DNA of 64,000 bases from Apostichopus parvimensis (taxonomy: Eukaryota > Echinodermata > Holothuroidea > Aspidochirotida > Stichopodidae). Each line of letters opens with the position of its first letter. Position 1 is the stretch's first letter. The notes under the pieces are model-generated. The model did no database searches. It was not told the origin of the DNA and saw only the letters and a list, made by a program, of their open reading frames with translations. The stretch covers positions 22,242 to 86,241 of the forward strand of contig KN884769.1 in the NCBI GenBank assembly GCA_000934455.1, written 5' to 3'. Position numbers and translations under genes: made by a program. Below are positions 1-11,539 of this stretch, piece by piece.

Positions 1-1410
1 AACAGTCTAGTCGCTGACCAGCAATGTATACAATATCAGTTTTATATGTAGATGGTTGACAAAATAATGTAACTGCAGCGAAGATTCCTCTTAAAAAATA
101 CAGCAATAAACTATAGTTAGGAATTTTAAATAAATTAAAACTATTCAAGGGTTTAAAACAATTGTTTTGCTTTCGCGTCTTGAGCTGAATGGGTAAAACT
201 AATCATATAAAGACTGAAAGTAGGCTTATAATAATATTAGCAGAAGGAATGCCGACCTACACATAACATTCTAGCACTGTTAATTAAAACTTTTATTGAC
301 ATACTTAAATTACGAAACTCTTTTAAATTGCAGTGAAGGAAACAGCAATTATCATGTGTTGACGTAACCATTTACCACACAACTAACAAACACGTACGTA
401 TTTGTCTCTGCGAGATTAAACAATTACAAATTATATAATTTCTCAAATTTTGTTTCGACAATAGCAGGCGTAATGTTGATAATTGAGCAGCTTAATGTTT
501 TCGTTTCCTTCTTAAGAGTAGGCCTAAGCTTTCTGAATTTTACCCCATGCACCTGAAGAGCGGCACAAGGAAGAATCACATTTTTTTTTTAATTCTGAAA
601 TTCGTACTTAATCATTCACTGGAAGCGACTTTGTGCTAGCTAATAGCCTACTAGAACGGTGTAACAACCGAAGGTAAGGACTAAATATTAACCAAAAGTT
701 GCGTATTTTTGTCAGGTTACGCCTTTAAACATCTGAGGCCCATCCATTTAACTGACTGGACCCCATATCTCAGTAGTTGAGCTCCTCTGATGAAAAACAA
801 AATCAATCGGAAATCATTTTAAATGACCAATTCACATAGAGTTACAACAATGCATTATATATTTATCAAGCTTGGTATTCATTTAAAGGACTCTGCTGTT
901 CAAATGAAGTCAGAATAATCTGTACGTTTCCTCCTTTCCTTCCTTTTCACCTCCATTACTATTACAGTTAGTTTTTTTTTTCTTCGATGCAGGTAGCCTC
1001 TGATCCTGCTAGTATCGGAACGTCAGGCCCTCTAACCTTTACAAATCAACCTATACGAAGCCTCTTCTCAGTAGATAGTAGTTTGCTAAAAATGTTTCTC
1101 CTAAGATTATTATAATGTTTCAAACAATGGATTAACATTTACATTTAATAATGAATTAACGAGTCCATTATGAATTCAGTCTTCAATGAGCATTTAACAT
1201 ATGTAACATATTAATATGTGTACTTTGTTGTCATCAAAAAGATATACGGGACCTTATCTACATCATATCATAAAACACAGTTATGACCTAATGCTACAAT
1301 AGCAAATGAAGTGAAACCCAACCTTCATGCAATTTATTATATTATTTATTAAACTTAAATAGTTGACATGGGTAGTAGGGCAGTAATAAAATTTCTTCTT
1401 TAGCTTATAT
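1..1410. other. AT-rich intergenic stretch, nothing recognised
   Basis: No open frame with splice signals, no repeat with clear units and no RNA gene could be recognised here. Several short T and A runs and TAA-rich segments are present. Confidence 0.6.
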
Positions 1411-1419
1411 TATTACCAT

Positions 1420-1908
1420 TAATTAGAAGTCAATCATCTTTTAGATATGCAATGATGATGTAGACCAGTGCAATAATGATTAATTAGATGTCTCCATTAA
1501 TTAGTAATTAAACATCTTTTAGACATGCACCGTTGATGTAGACCAGTGCATTAAGGATTCATTAGGAGTCTCTATTAATTACTAAGTCGAACATCTTTTA
1601 GACATGCACCGTTGATGTAGACCAGTGCATTAAGGATTAATTAGGTGTCTCCATTAATTAGTAATCAAACATCTTTTAGACATGCACCGTTGATGTAGAC
1701 CAGTCAATAAGGATTAATTAGGTGTCTCCATTAATTAGTAATCAAACATCTTTTAGACATGCACCGTTGATGTAGACCAGTGCAATAAGGATTAATTAGG
1801 TGTCTCCATTAATTAGTAATCAAACATCTTTTAGGCATGCACCGTTGATGTAGACCAGTGCATTAAGGATTCATTAGGAGTCTTCATTAACTAGTAGTCA
1901 AACATCGA
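1420..1908. repeat. 78-bp tandem repeat, about 6 copies
   Basis: A unit holding the landmark ACATCTTTTAGACATGCACC recurs with starts near 1434, 1512, 1591, 1669, 1746 and 1824, giving a period of 77-79 bp. Inner copies are nearly identical; the first and last are more diverged, as expected for an array that grows and homogenises in its middle. No coding potential is seen. Confidence 0.9.
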
Positions 1909-1979
1909 ACACTTCAATCATGTGTATATCGCCAGTTTCATTTACGCATATCTGGACTAGGAATCTTTAATAGTTATTG

Positions 1980-2170
1980 CATCTACTTATTTAGCCTGAC
2001 GTTTCGATCCTAGCAGGATCTTCTTCAAAGGCTAAATGACAAGTAACAGTAACAGAAGGGAAAAAAACACGCACAGAATACAGACAGGTTAATGAGCATG
2101 TTGAAAACAAAGAGATAGATGTAAGGGGATTAGTAGACACTAATCCCCTTACATCTAGCTCTTTGTCTAT
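1980..2170 (-). mobile_element. Penelope-like element fragment with hammerhead-like fold
   Basis: On the minus strand, positions 2035 to 1991 can fold as a small hammerhead-like RNA. The outer stem is TTAGCC with GGCTAA, then a core-like segment, a stem GATCC-loop TGCTA-GGATC, then GAAA and CGTC. Short type I hammerheads of this kind are known from the terminal repeats of Penelope-like retroelements. The first core strand departs from the standard CUGAUGA, so activity is doubtful. A related but more degraded stretch with GACGTTTCGATCC lies at about 24404-24465. No reverse transcriptase is seen here, so this is a terminal fragment at most. Confidence 0.45.
2109..2164. repeat. Inverted repeat, 26-bp arms with 4-base loop
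   Basis: Arms 2109-2134 and 2139-2164 are reverse complements with a single mismatch, separated by AGAC; two more flanking pairs extend the stem to 28 bp. It lies 75 bp from the hammerhead-like motif, so it may be a head-to-head junction of two element copies. It could also be a stem belonging to the element itself. Confidence 0.85.
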
Positions 2171-2600
2171 CTATATATGTTACCTCTGTTGACCCCAAAT
2201 GAAGTTTTTGACTGAAAAAAAAAAATTCTTGTCAATGTGGAACATACATGTATGTGCTACAATGAAGTCCATCAAAGTAACCATTCTTTAAATAAAGTGT
2301 TTTAAACTATTTGCAGACCTTGACCTCAAATGACCTTACCCTTCATGATGAACAATACATATCTCCTAAATATAGTGCATCCATGTGTCAATATTTGCAG
2401 TTACCCAGCTTCTTGAGATATGTTGTGTTTAAGATTTTAAGGCTTTTACTCTGTTGACCTTAAATGACCTTTGACCTCTACAAAATTAGAATATTCTTCT
2501 AATCATAGTGCATCCACTTGTCAAACATGAAAGAAATAAAAGCTTCCCTCCTTGAGAATTTTTCTGCAAAGTTTGCAATTTTGTAACCATATCAATGCAC
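2170..2600. repeat. Degenerate TGACC-type repeat
   Basis: Phrases such as GTTGACCTTAAATGACC and TTTGACCTC recur with spacing near 130 bp, alternating with segments like AGTGCATCCA and TGTCAA. The copies are diverged. The same word family returns at 9725-10460 and 31370-31850, so this looks like a dispersed satellite-like repeat. It is not a gene. Confidence 0.55.
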
Positions 2601-3343
2601 ATGATTTGAAGCTTTACATTCAAAAAAAGAATATTAATAAAGAAATATATTGATTTCAAGACCTAGAGAATTTAGGGTAAGTATCTATATTCCAAGGTAG
2701 AGTATATAACTCTGACAAAAATAGTTGTTCCAAAGAAACTGTTGTACCAATGGGGGAAAACATGTAGCACCCGGGGTGTTACTGGAAAATGTCATGATGA
2801 ACTAACTGTATAGCATACTAACAACTGAAAGCAGAAAGATAAACAATGAAGCTTTGTAAAAAAATTATGTATCTCAATTAAGGAGCACAGAACTCACAAA
2901 GATTTGGCTGTTGAGGTAGTCATTGCAAAGGATGGCATTGACAACGAAACTGTTGTTGCCGACACAGAAATAGATGCTGACCAAGAGGAACTAGAAGGTA
3001 AAGAATAGAACTTGTTGTTATAACAACACCTAAAACTACTTTTAAACCTTCCACATTTAGTCTGTTTGTTAGTAAATAGTATGGGTAAAGTCCTGACTAT
3101 ATATGCCAATAGACTGTAATTAATGACCCTAAATGGTCATCCTAAAAACATTTTTTTTTCAAAAGAAAATTTTTTTTCTTCTTTATTTTCTTCCAAACGT
3201 TTCTTTCCTCCTTCAAATACACTATTTTGCAATGCAAATATGGAGAAAAATTACCTGTCACTTTTGCATGATTCCACAACTCTGTTTGCTGAAAAAGATG
3301 GTGGCAGAGCAAGCACTTCTCTTGGAGAGTATTCATATCTGCC
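2600..3343. other. Intergenic, no firm feature
   Basis: AT-rich DNA with a T-rich block near 3150-3190. Two short open stretches (about 2890-3000 and 3241-3349, plus strand) have some coding flavour but lack a convincing splice acceptor, so no gene is called. The LTR element is inserted at the right edge. Confidence 0.5.
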
Positions 3344-3348
3344 ATTGG

Positions 3349-3470
3349 TGTAACGTTTGATGTTTACGTATATGTCTTTTCGGAGGTCGCCATGTTTATT
3401 GCTGATCTGAAAAAGGTCGCTCTTTACTTTTACATGAATTACAATATGATCGCATTATCAATACATAACA
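3349..3470 (-). repeat. 3' LTR of the Gypsy element
   Basis: Starts TGTAACG and ends with CA on the plus strand (terminal TG...CA), 122 bp. It matches 7144-7296 along its length and has a polypurine tract immediately inside it. Confidence 0.92.
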
Positions 3471-6400
3471 TCCCTTCCCCCTTTTAGACCTAAACTTAAA
3501 ACGTGTGAAATACCTTTTGAAAACGATAACAAGTTTTAATGTTGCTAAAACACAACTATTCCATAACTAACTATTTAGCTGGTCTATGGTTTCAACTCGG
3601 TTACAAAGTCGTCAAATCTTTTGGGAACTTTTCTGATACGAGTTGGTCGGGTAGGTGTACTCTCAGTTTGTAGTGGAGTTGCACTCCTATCCGAATAAGT
3701 TTCATCAGTTTGATACTTTTTGAGGTGAGCGGAATTCCTTTTGTATTGAACTCCTTCTGGGGATTCAACAGTTACTTGACTATTAAATCTGTCAACCACT
3801 TTAAACGGTACTTCACAAAATGGTGCAGTCAACTTGTTTTGCTCCTTTTGTTTTACAAGTACGTGATCGCCTATTTGAATGTCACTAGTTTTAGCATGTC
3901 GTTTTACATCAGCATAGCCCTTTGCTTTTTGTTTCATTTCAGTATCCCTGTCTATCATGTTTTCTTCCTGACTTTGGGAAAATTTCACATCAGGTAATTT
4001 TGTCCTGAGTGACCTTTTGAAAAGACTCTCTGCAGGGCTCACACCTGTTGTAGAGTGTGGATGGAACGATAAGCCAGCAGAAAGTTATTTAACTCTCTTT
4101 TCCAGTCAGACTTTTGAATCTGTCCTATTTTGCCTTTCAACTTCCCCGTTGGCCTGAGGCCATAACGGTGTACTCTTCCTATGTTCAATTCCTGAGGTTC
4201 TCAAGAAGTTTTCAAATTCAATTGAAGTGAAGTTAGAAGCATTGTCAGTTTTGAGACTCTCTGGTAGGCCGAATCTACAAAATATGCGTTCCAAACATTC
4301 AATAAACTTTTCAGTAGTTATGGATTTCAGGATGTCTACTTCGAAAAATCTACTGTAGTAATCAACTGTTACTAACAAATATGATCCATCAGGTAGTGGG
4401 CCAAGAATATCAGGTGCCAAATGTTGCCAAGGTTCTGTCGGTAATGGTGTCGACTTTATTGGTTCAGGGAAATTTGCTTTACCAACCTGATTGCCGTGAC
4501 ATGATTTACATTTCTGTTCTATGTCCTTGTCGGCTCCAGGCCACCATACCTTTGTACGCAACCTTTGCTTGCTTTTAACTATGCCTTGATGGCCTCCGTG
4601 TGCTAAATTTATCACTTGAGCACGAAGAGATTGTGGAATGACAATGCGGGTGCCCCTTAAAACTAGTTGTCCCAACACTGCCAATTCGAACCTCACACTT
4701 TTGTACCCTTCTGGAATGTCAGTCCAATTTTCATTTATGACACATTTTCTTAACAATGATATTTCTGGATCCACTGATGATTCTTTTTCCACCTGTTGGA
4801 TCGGTATCGCCACTGGAGTTGCATGACTAGCAATAAACCGAATATGTTCTTCCCCTATGTTTTGACCACTCGATTTTGCCCCAGTTTTGGAAATTAACCT
4901 TGAGAGACAATCAGCTATGTTCTTTGGGCCAGGAATATAGACTACTTGGAAGTCATATGACTGTAACCTCAGGACCCATCGCTCAATTCGAGCAGAAGGT
5001 TTTGCCTTTTTAGCATAGATATACTGAAGAGGTTTGTGGTCAGTCAGCAACTCAAATGAAATACCATAAAGATAAATATGAAATCTTTCACATGCCCACA
5101 CGAGTCCTAATGCTTCTTTCTCAGTTTGCGAGTAACGTTTCTCAACATCACTCAAACTTCTACTTGCATACGCTATTATGCGGGGCTGGCCTGCTTGAAT
5201 TTGCACTAATATACCATCTAGACCGACTGGGCTTGCATCAGTTATGACTTTGGTCTTAGCATTTGGGTTGAAATAACCTAACGTTTCAGCCTTTGTCAAT
5301 GCATCTTTAAGATCGCAAAATGATTTGTTTTGGTCTGGGCCCCACTCAAATATGACCCCTTTTTTTGTCAGTCGCCTTAGTGGTTCAGACACGGTCGCAA
5401 GATCTGGAATAAATCGCGCACAATATTGGACTAACCCAAGAAAACTACGCACTTCGCTTGCATTAGTAGGCCTGCATGCATCTCTTACTGCTTGAATTTT
5501 CTCATCACTGGGACTTACCCCATTGCTTGAGAGATCATGACCCATGAATGTAAGTTTATCAAGACCAAATTGGCATTTGTCCTTATTCAATGTTAAACCT
5601 GCTTTAGAGATACAGTCCAGTTGTCCTTCAACTTGTCCTTAACTTTTGGGCGGAGGCTGAATGGAATTCTGCGTACGCTTTGTGCTACCGGTTTCACAGA
5701 CTGATTAATGTGGATTTTCGCTTGATATCCTTTTAGTTTGCCGAATCCTTCAAAACATTGCGGGTATTGTACAGGAATATCATGTGCACTCTTTATGTGG
5801 TTAATGTCAAGTCCGATTTTAAGCACATTCAGCTTGATTGCGCTCTCTTTCCCTAATAGAGGGCATCCTTCTCCTTCGATAACGTAGAATGTTGCTTCGG
5901 TTTTACACTCGCGGATCTTTGCTGTCGTTGCAAATTTTCCTAGCACTTTAAGCGGTTTTCCGCCTCCGTATGGATACAAAGTCTTATCTATTTTTGCCGA
6001 CTCATAAGTTATCCGTTGTTGCTTTAAATTGTCCCATGTCTTTTTGTCAATAATGTTGCATGAGGCGCCTGAATCAATCAGCATCTCGACATTGACTCCC
6101 CCTACTTTTACGTCTACTGTTACGCTTGACTTATGGGAACTGGTCACTGCGAAGGCAAAGTCATTTGCCAAGTCAACTAGATTGACGTCATCATCATCTT
6201 TTCTGTTCCGGTTTTGTCTTCCCCCTCTTTGCTTCCCCTTTTGATAACGTTCTGGTTTAGTATTGCACATCTTCGCGAAATGCCCGATTAAATGACACTT
6301 TGTGCATACTTCATCTTTCGCGGGACAGTTTAAATCGCGTGAAAAAATGTCCTTCTTTACCACAGCGATCACAACCATTTTCTTTATTATAGGCTTTTCC

Positions 6401-7143
6401 CTTTTTATTTTTATTCCAGTGTTCCCCTTTAAGGCTTGGCCTCACCTGATTTGCCCTTTGGCCGACGCGATTAACCGATTCTGACTTTTCAGTGTTCAAG
6501 TTTGACCCGTGGTTATGTTCTAACTCCATTGCTTTCATCTGTGCATCAACGGTTTCCATTGCTCGAGAAATTTCTTGTAAATTATCTAATTTTAGCCCTG
6601 TCCCTTTTGTCAACAATTTACGCCGTAGGGCTGATGATTTACATTTGTCAATCACTTGATCACGAATGTGCTCCTTTAATTCTTGGCCAAACTCGCAATT
6701 TACCGCTTGTCGCGTTAATCGCGCTATGAATTGGTCAACGGTTTCAGATTCCTCCTGTCTCGTTTGGTGGAATATGTGCCGCTCATAAGGCACGTTGACC
6801 TTTGGTGTGAAATAGTCATCTAATGTTTCCATAGTAAGCTCGTACTTACTCTGCGTTGTCGTCGTATCTGTACTATTAGTACTAGCTATAGGTTGTAGTG
6901 TTGGCAACGTGTCAAACAGATCCTGTACATCCATGCCCGCCGTGTGTAGTAGTAATGCAGTTTTCTGTGCGTCATCGGTTATCCCCCTACTTGTTATGTA
7001 AAAGGTGAATGCTCTTTTCCAACGTTTCCATCGAGGAGACATACTTGCAAAGTCGCCCGTCATATTAAACGATGCCACCGTATCCACGTCCAGTGCTACT
7101 GCCATGGTGATAGGTGATGTTTTTACTTTAACTCGTCGCCATA

Positions 7144-7296
7144 TGTAACGTTTGATGTGTACGTATATGTCTTATTTACGTAGACATAAACAGAGTCAGA
7201 TCTTTTCGGAGGTCGCCATGTTTATTGCTGATCTGAAAGAGGTCGCTCTTTACCTTTACATGAATTACAATATGATCGCAATATCAATACATTACA
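7144..7296 (-). repeat. 5' LTR of the Gypsy element
   Basis: 153 bp, starting TGTAACG and ending TTACA on the plus strand. The sequence just inside it (on the minus strand, TGGCGACGAG) is a good candidate primer binding site, placing this copy at the 5' end of the element. Confidence 0.92.
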
Positions 7297-7301
7297 ATTG
7301 G

Positions 7302-9123
7302 TGTCTGTTAAGTGAAATGAACACAAATTGAATTCATCCACCAATAACATCATTGCATATGTAGTCCAGTGTGTACTGTTACTTGGACGGGATTGTCCTG
7401 AACATAGCATAGTCAGTTAAATGGTGTGAAGACTCGCGCAAAAAGAAACGTCTAATGCCGGTAATTTGACCTAGTTTCGAATGAGGTGTAACAGAAGTGT
7501 TAAACACCACCATCGATCCCAGAAAATACACACACAGCTAGCTACCGTCGGTAATTAGACATCAGTGTACAGTCAGTACATGCAGCTGCGGTAAATACCC
7601 ACAGAACAGTATACAAACGATACAGCGATGGACATCTCAGGTCCAGCTAAAGATAACAATTAAGGTATCACGTTTCATTACTGTCTGCATTTTGTATCGA
7701 CACGAACAAAACGTCACTTGCAAGCAACAGAAAGTTACCTTTTTTCAGATGGCCACACGCGGTTTGGGGCGAGTCTTCTATGCCTTTAAGCACTGTGATG
7801 CTGGTATATCACTTAAATCACTAAAATTCGTAAAGAAATCTGAAAATATTGATGGCTATCAGTTCAGTCATTAATCCTATTGTTCAGATGGTAAGTGATC
7901 AAGTTTACAAATGCGAAGTGGCAATACATCAAATGTTTAACATATTTATGACTCTAACTTTATATGGACTTATATAAATCAGGTTGAGTCAGTATGCGAT
8001 CTTCAGAACATTTAGGAACACTCATGTTAGTCATAGTGTCCCTGTATATATTGTAGTTTCAACATGCTCTTCTTCTGTAAATTTAAGGCATTACTGTCAA
8101 TCTTAGTGTACCTTCTTGTAGTGTCTTCATATTGTAATATTAATTTCTTCAATGCATTTGTGACACTACGTCAGTCATAGTGTCCTACCATATATAGTTG
8201 TTTTCAAATGTTCATCTTTTGTACATTTGGGACAACACTTTCAGTCACAGTGTCCTTACTTCACACTTTCCTCCTATTTTAACATTAATTCTCTTCTTCA
8301 GTACATCAATGCCATTCAAGACTCTTAGCAATATACTCCTCCAAAACATTCTCCTATATGTCTCCTGACCTTCGTAATAGCCCTTTATATTTACACTTTA
8401 CTCTTTTTTCTGCATCAGTAATGGTTTTGCCTTGTCATTGCCTGCTTTTTAACTCTACTTCTAAATTTTGACCACCGTTGTAAATTTCCTTAAACATTTC
8501 ATTCTCAATTAAACTAATAATACTGCGGCTTGTTTCCTATATCACCCTATGAATGTTATATGTATGATACTGTGTACAGAAATTGCTCTCTTGTAATTTT
8601 AATTTTCTTAATTTTCTTATGTTCCATCGAGGAAGAGGAAGAAGAAAGGTGGTAATATGAATTTGTTAGGAGGTGGTGAGCCAAATGTCTATTGAAGAAT
8701 GTAGTGCCATACCTACAGTTGCTGCTCAACAGCTATGTATAGCTACAGAAAACATGCATAACTCACATTTGATAATTTAAATTATGTTTGAGCACTGATA
8801 ATAATGTTAATGAAACCATTTTATCCATCCTTATGATCCAACCATGGATGGACTCGCCTGGACTTAAACTTAATTCAGAGTCCAGGGATCCCCAGTGTAA
8901 GACAATACCGGGTCAAAGACATACTGAGTCTGGACTCTGGTCTCAGTCTGGGTCTCAATTACTACAATACTGCAAAATAGTGTTACACGGTATGCTGAAC
9001 AGCTGTTTCAATTTCATATATTCCACTATGATGATTACATTTAACACAAACATTTGATATAAACTGTCCCTGTTCTCCTAACATCAATACTGTTTACTCA
9101 CATCGACTTTCTCAAGGCTCAGG
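7302..9123. other. Intergenic; contains a weak ~72-bp repeat
   Basis: No gene is supported. Between about 8010 and 8290 the phrase TCAGTCATAGTGTCC recurs in diverged form near 8030, 8097, 8175 and 8243, suggesting an old tandem repeat of about 72 bp. The rest is AT-rich unique sequence. Confidence 0.5.
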
Positions 9124-9410
9124 TCAGGTTTGCAATGGTCTTAGATAGATACGTGCCTTTCCGCAGATTGACTTCATTTGCTGTGTACCAAATCCCCTTG
9201 CTGGATATGGCATAGCATCCAGCACTTTGTTGGGAGCATTAGCTTTCAGGTATTCAAAGCCTCCACCATCTCTTAGTTTTGGATAGGCCTGTAACACCTT
9301 CTCCCATAATTCATGGGGACTATCATCAGAGTTGAGAAGACCTTTCTTTTCCACCAATCCAGCCTTACCTAAGAAGGTCTTACCCATAGTGGATGGTGTT
9401 TTTTTTTTGT
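9124..9410 (-). CDS. Probable terminal exon, unrecognised family
   Basis: A minus-strand open stretch begins right after a strong splice acceptor (TTTTTGATTTCAG, junction at 9411/9410) and runs about 95 codons to a stop at 9124. The protein is lysine-rich at first, then carries DGGGFEYL, a PARGF stretch and ends in ARIYLRPLQT. The pairing of a 'GGG(F/Y)E(Y/L)L' block with a C-terminal 'YIRPLQ' block is, from memory, typical of a repetitive family of invertebrate and fish proteins of unknown function, some linked to HECT-type proteins; I cannot verify this here. No upstream exon was identified in the adjoining few kb, so this may be an isolated or relic copy. Codon use and the acceptor support real coding ancestry. 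Confidence 0.5.
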
Positions 9411-9724
9411 CTGAAATCAAAAACGATATTGTTTTTCCTTCTTTATACTTCTTCGAAGTATGTTCAACTTAAGCCAAACGAATGATAGATATTACAAATG
9501 AACCAGATCAGCCCATTATATAATCAAATCAAAACCAAATCATACATGTGAGTAAGTTTGTAGTCATGACACACTGCATAAAATGTTGATTTTATATACC
9601 ACACATTAATCAATTTTAATCAAAGTTTGCTAAATAACCACTTAATAATACCTGATATTTTTGGTTTCGATGATAATCGTAACCTTTACATTCATGATGG
9701 CGTATGTATGTATGCGTTTGTGAC

Positions 9725-10460
9725 GTCAGCTTGTAAACATGATATCTTAAGAAGGGAAGGTTAGGTCAATTTCATATTTGGTGTGTAGAAGTACCACAAT
9801 GAGTACAAGAAGCCTTTTATTTTTTGGTGGATGTCAAAGGTCATTTGGGGTCACCAGAGGTCAAATTGTAAAAATGTGTAAACATGATATCTCAAGAAGG
9901 GAAGCTTGGGCAGACCTCGTATTTGGTGTGTAGATGTACCACATTGAGTACAAGAAGCCTGTTGTTGTGGGAAGAGGTCAAATGTTATTCGGGGTCATCA
10001 GCGGTCAAATTGTGAAAACCTTGTAAACATGATATCTCAATATTGGAAGCTTGGGCAGATCTCATACTTGGTATGAAGGTGTTTGGAAATGTACCATATC
10101 AAATTTAAGGAGCCTATTATTGCTTTTGGTGGAGGTCAAGGGTTATTTGAAGTCAACATATGCTAAACATTTACTTCACTCCCCTCTGACCTCTCTCTCT
10201 AATACACCTTCTTCCTTAGTATAACATCACAAGGGAAGCTTGTACAGATTGCATATTTGGTATGTGATTGTACCACATTGAGTACAAGAAGCTCACTAAT
10301 GTTGTGGACGGAGGTCAATGGTTCTTTGAGCTCCTCATGGTCAAATTGTGAAAACCATGTTTCACACAATATTTCAACAAGGACAGATGTCATATTTAAT
10401 ATGTTGATGTTTCTATCACAATTAGTGCAAGAAGACTGTTGTTGAGGTCAATGGTCATTT
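9725..10460. repeat. Degenerate ~140-170 bp tandem repeat
   Basis: The block GTAAACATGATATCT...AAG, followed by ATTTGGTGTGTAGA, GTACCAC, GAGTACAAGAAGCC and a GGTCAAATTGT phrase, recurs starting near 9734, 9880 and 10022, with more decayed versions near 10210 and 10330. It belongs to the same TGACC/TTTGACC repeat class seen at 2170-2600. Short open frames inside it (10199-10445) are products of the repeat. Confidence 0.8.
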
Positions 10461-11530
10461 CAGGACAGCCTGCGTCCCTGTGAATTTTTTTGTTTGTCAC
10501 ATCACACTGCTTTGCACATTGCACCCATCACTATATTCCAATCCCTCCTACCAAATAATAATTTACAACATTTTCATTTTTCAATTCAAAATATTAGATG
10601 TTTCAAATTCTACCTGTGAATACATCCTCCCGCATGACAATAAATACGTGAAACCTGCATATGTCGTTGATGATTATTAATTGGTTACTAAACAGCAGAG
10701 ATAAAGCATTTGCAAGATTTGAAAAACTTATGTTGTTATCTTGTGTTTTTCACATTCCCTGTGGAATCAGTCAGATTTGTGACGTGTTTAGACCTTAGAA
10801 GTAATGTATAATTGACTGAGTGTGATTTTGTAATGCCTGGCAGGTCCACAATAAACTCTGATTCACATATATTAAAACATGTCAAGTATAAAGATATGCC
10901 AGTTTTTTCAACCACTTTCATAGGCAGGTCGCATAAGGCCACATTAGGTCACATCAGGTCGCATAAGGTCACATTAAGTTGCATACAATAAAATGATTTC
11001 TTCATACAAAAGTTATATAACATAATAATTTGGCAGTGCAGCTCCCGTTTTACATCTAGTCGTATTCACATCAAGTGGCATACTCCATTATGGTCTATTA
11101 TAACAATCCGCTCGGTTGTTCTCCTTCAGGAAAAGTGCCAAAAAGCAGCAGGAGAACATTTTTTTTGACCTGTTATCAATCATGATCTAGTTTTTTTTGT
11201 GACTTGCATGTTGAAGAGCATGAACAGAAGTAAGTGTGGTGAGAAAATTGGGTCAATAGAGGCAATTTTCCCTCCAGGCCTCCCAGGAGCAGCGTACGAC
11301 AATTGTTTACTACTGAGTGGAGAGTTTTGTTAACAAGTGACAAAAACTTCCGGCTCGGATAGCAAAACATCTGCGCGGTCATGGTACAAAATATTGATAG
11401 TGCCATAAAAGGTCAACGTGTCAGCTCTCCGATGATAGGTAGCGTTTACCTAGTGAGAACTTCTATCTATAATTAGAGGCCACATTACTTTTGTGATTTA
11501 GTGTGTAAGTCAATGGAGCTTTTAATGGGC
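10461..11530. other. Intergenic with a short GGTCGCATAAGG repeat
   Basis: No gene is supported. At about 10924-10985 the phrase AGGTCGCATAAGGCCACATT occurs about three times in slightly varied form. The remainder shows no recognisable structure. Confidence 0.5.
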
Positions 11531-11539
11531 GTATGCTAC

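Larger units (their letters stand above)
3349..7296 (-). mobile_element. Ty3/Gypsy LTR retrotransposon, broken
   Basis: A 3.95-kb element read on the minus strand between two short LTRs. It is flanked by the 5-bp target duplication ATTGG (3344-3348 and 7297-7301). Parts in order on the minus strand: a primer-binding-site candidate TGGCGACGAG (7141-7132); a gag-like region with a CCHC zinc knuckle (about 7105-6310); a second knuckle and an aspartic protease with DSGA (about 6380-5800); part of the reverse transcriptase; RNase H; an integrase with HHCC and DD-type core (about 5590-4100) and its C-terminal domain. A polypurine tract (3487-3471) abuts the 3' LTR. The domain order is Gypsy, with integrase last, and no envelope is seen. 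The element is broken, with about four breaks. The LTRs differ at only a few percent of aligned sites, so the insertion is fairly young. The lineage may be Mag-like, which is uncertain. Confidence 0.93.

Noticed and set aside
2881-3349. Two plus-strand exon-like stretches left of the LTR element
   Set aside because: One has a usable donor but no good acceptor and the other lacks both; no domain is recognisable.
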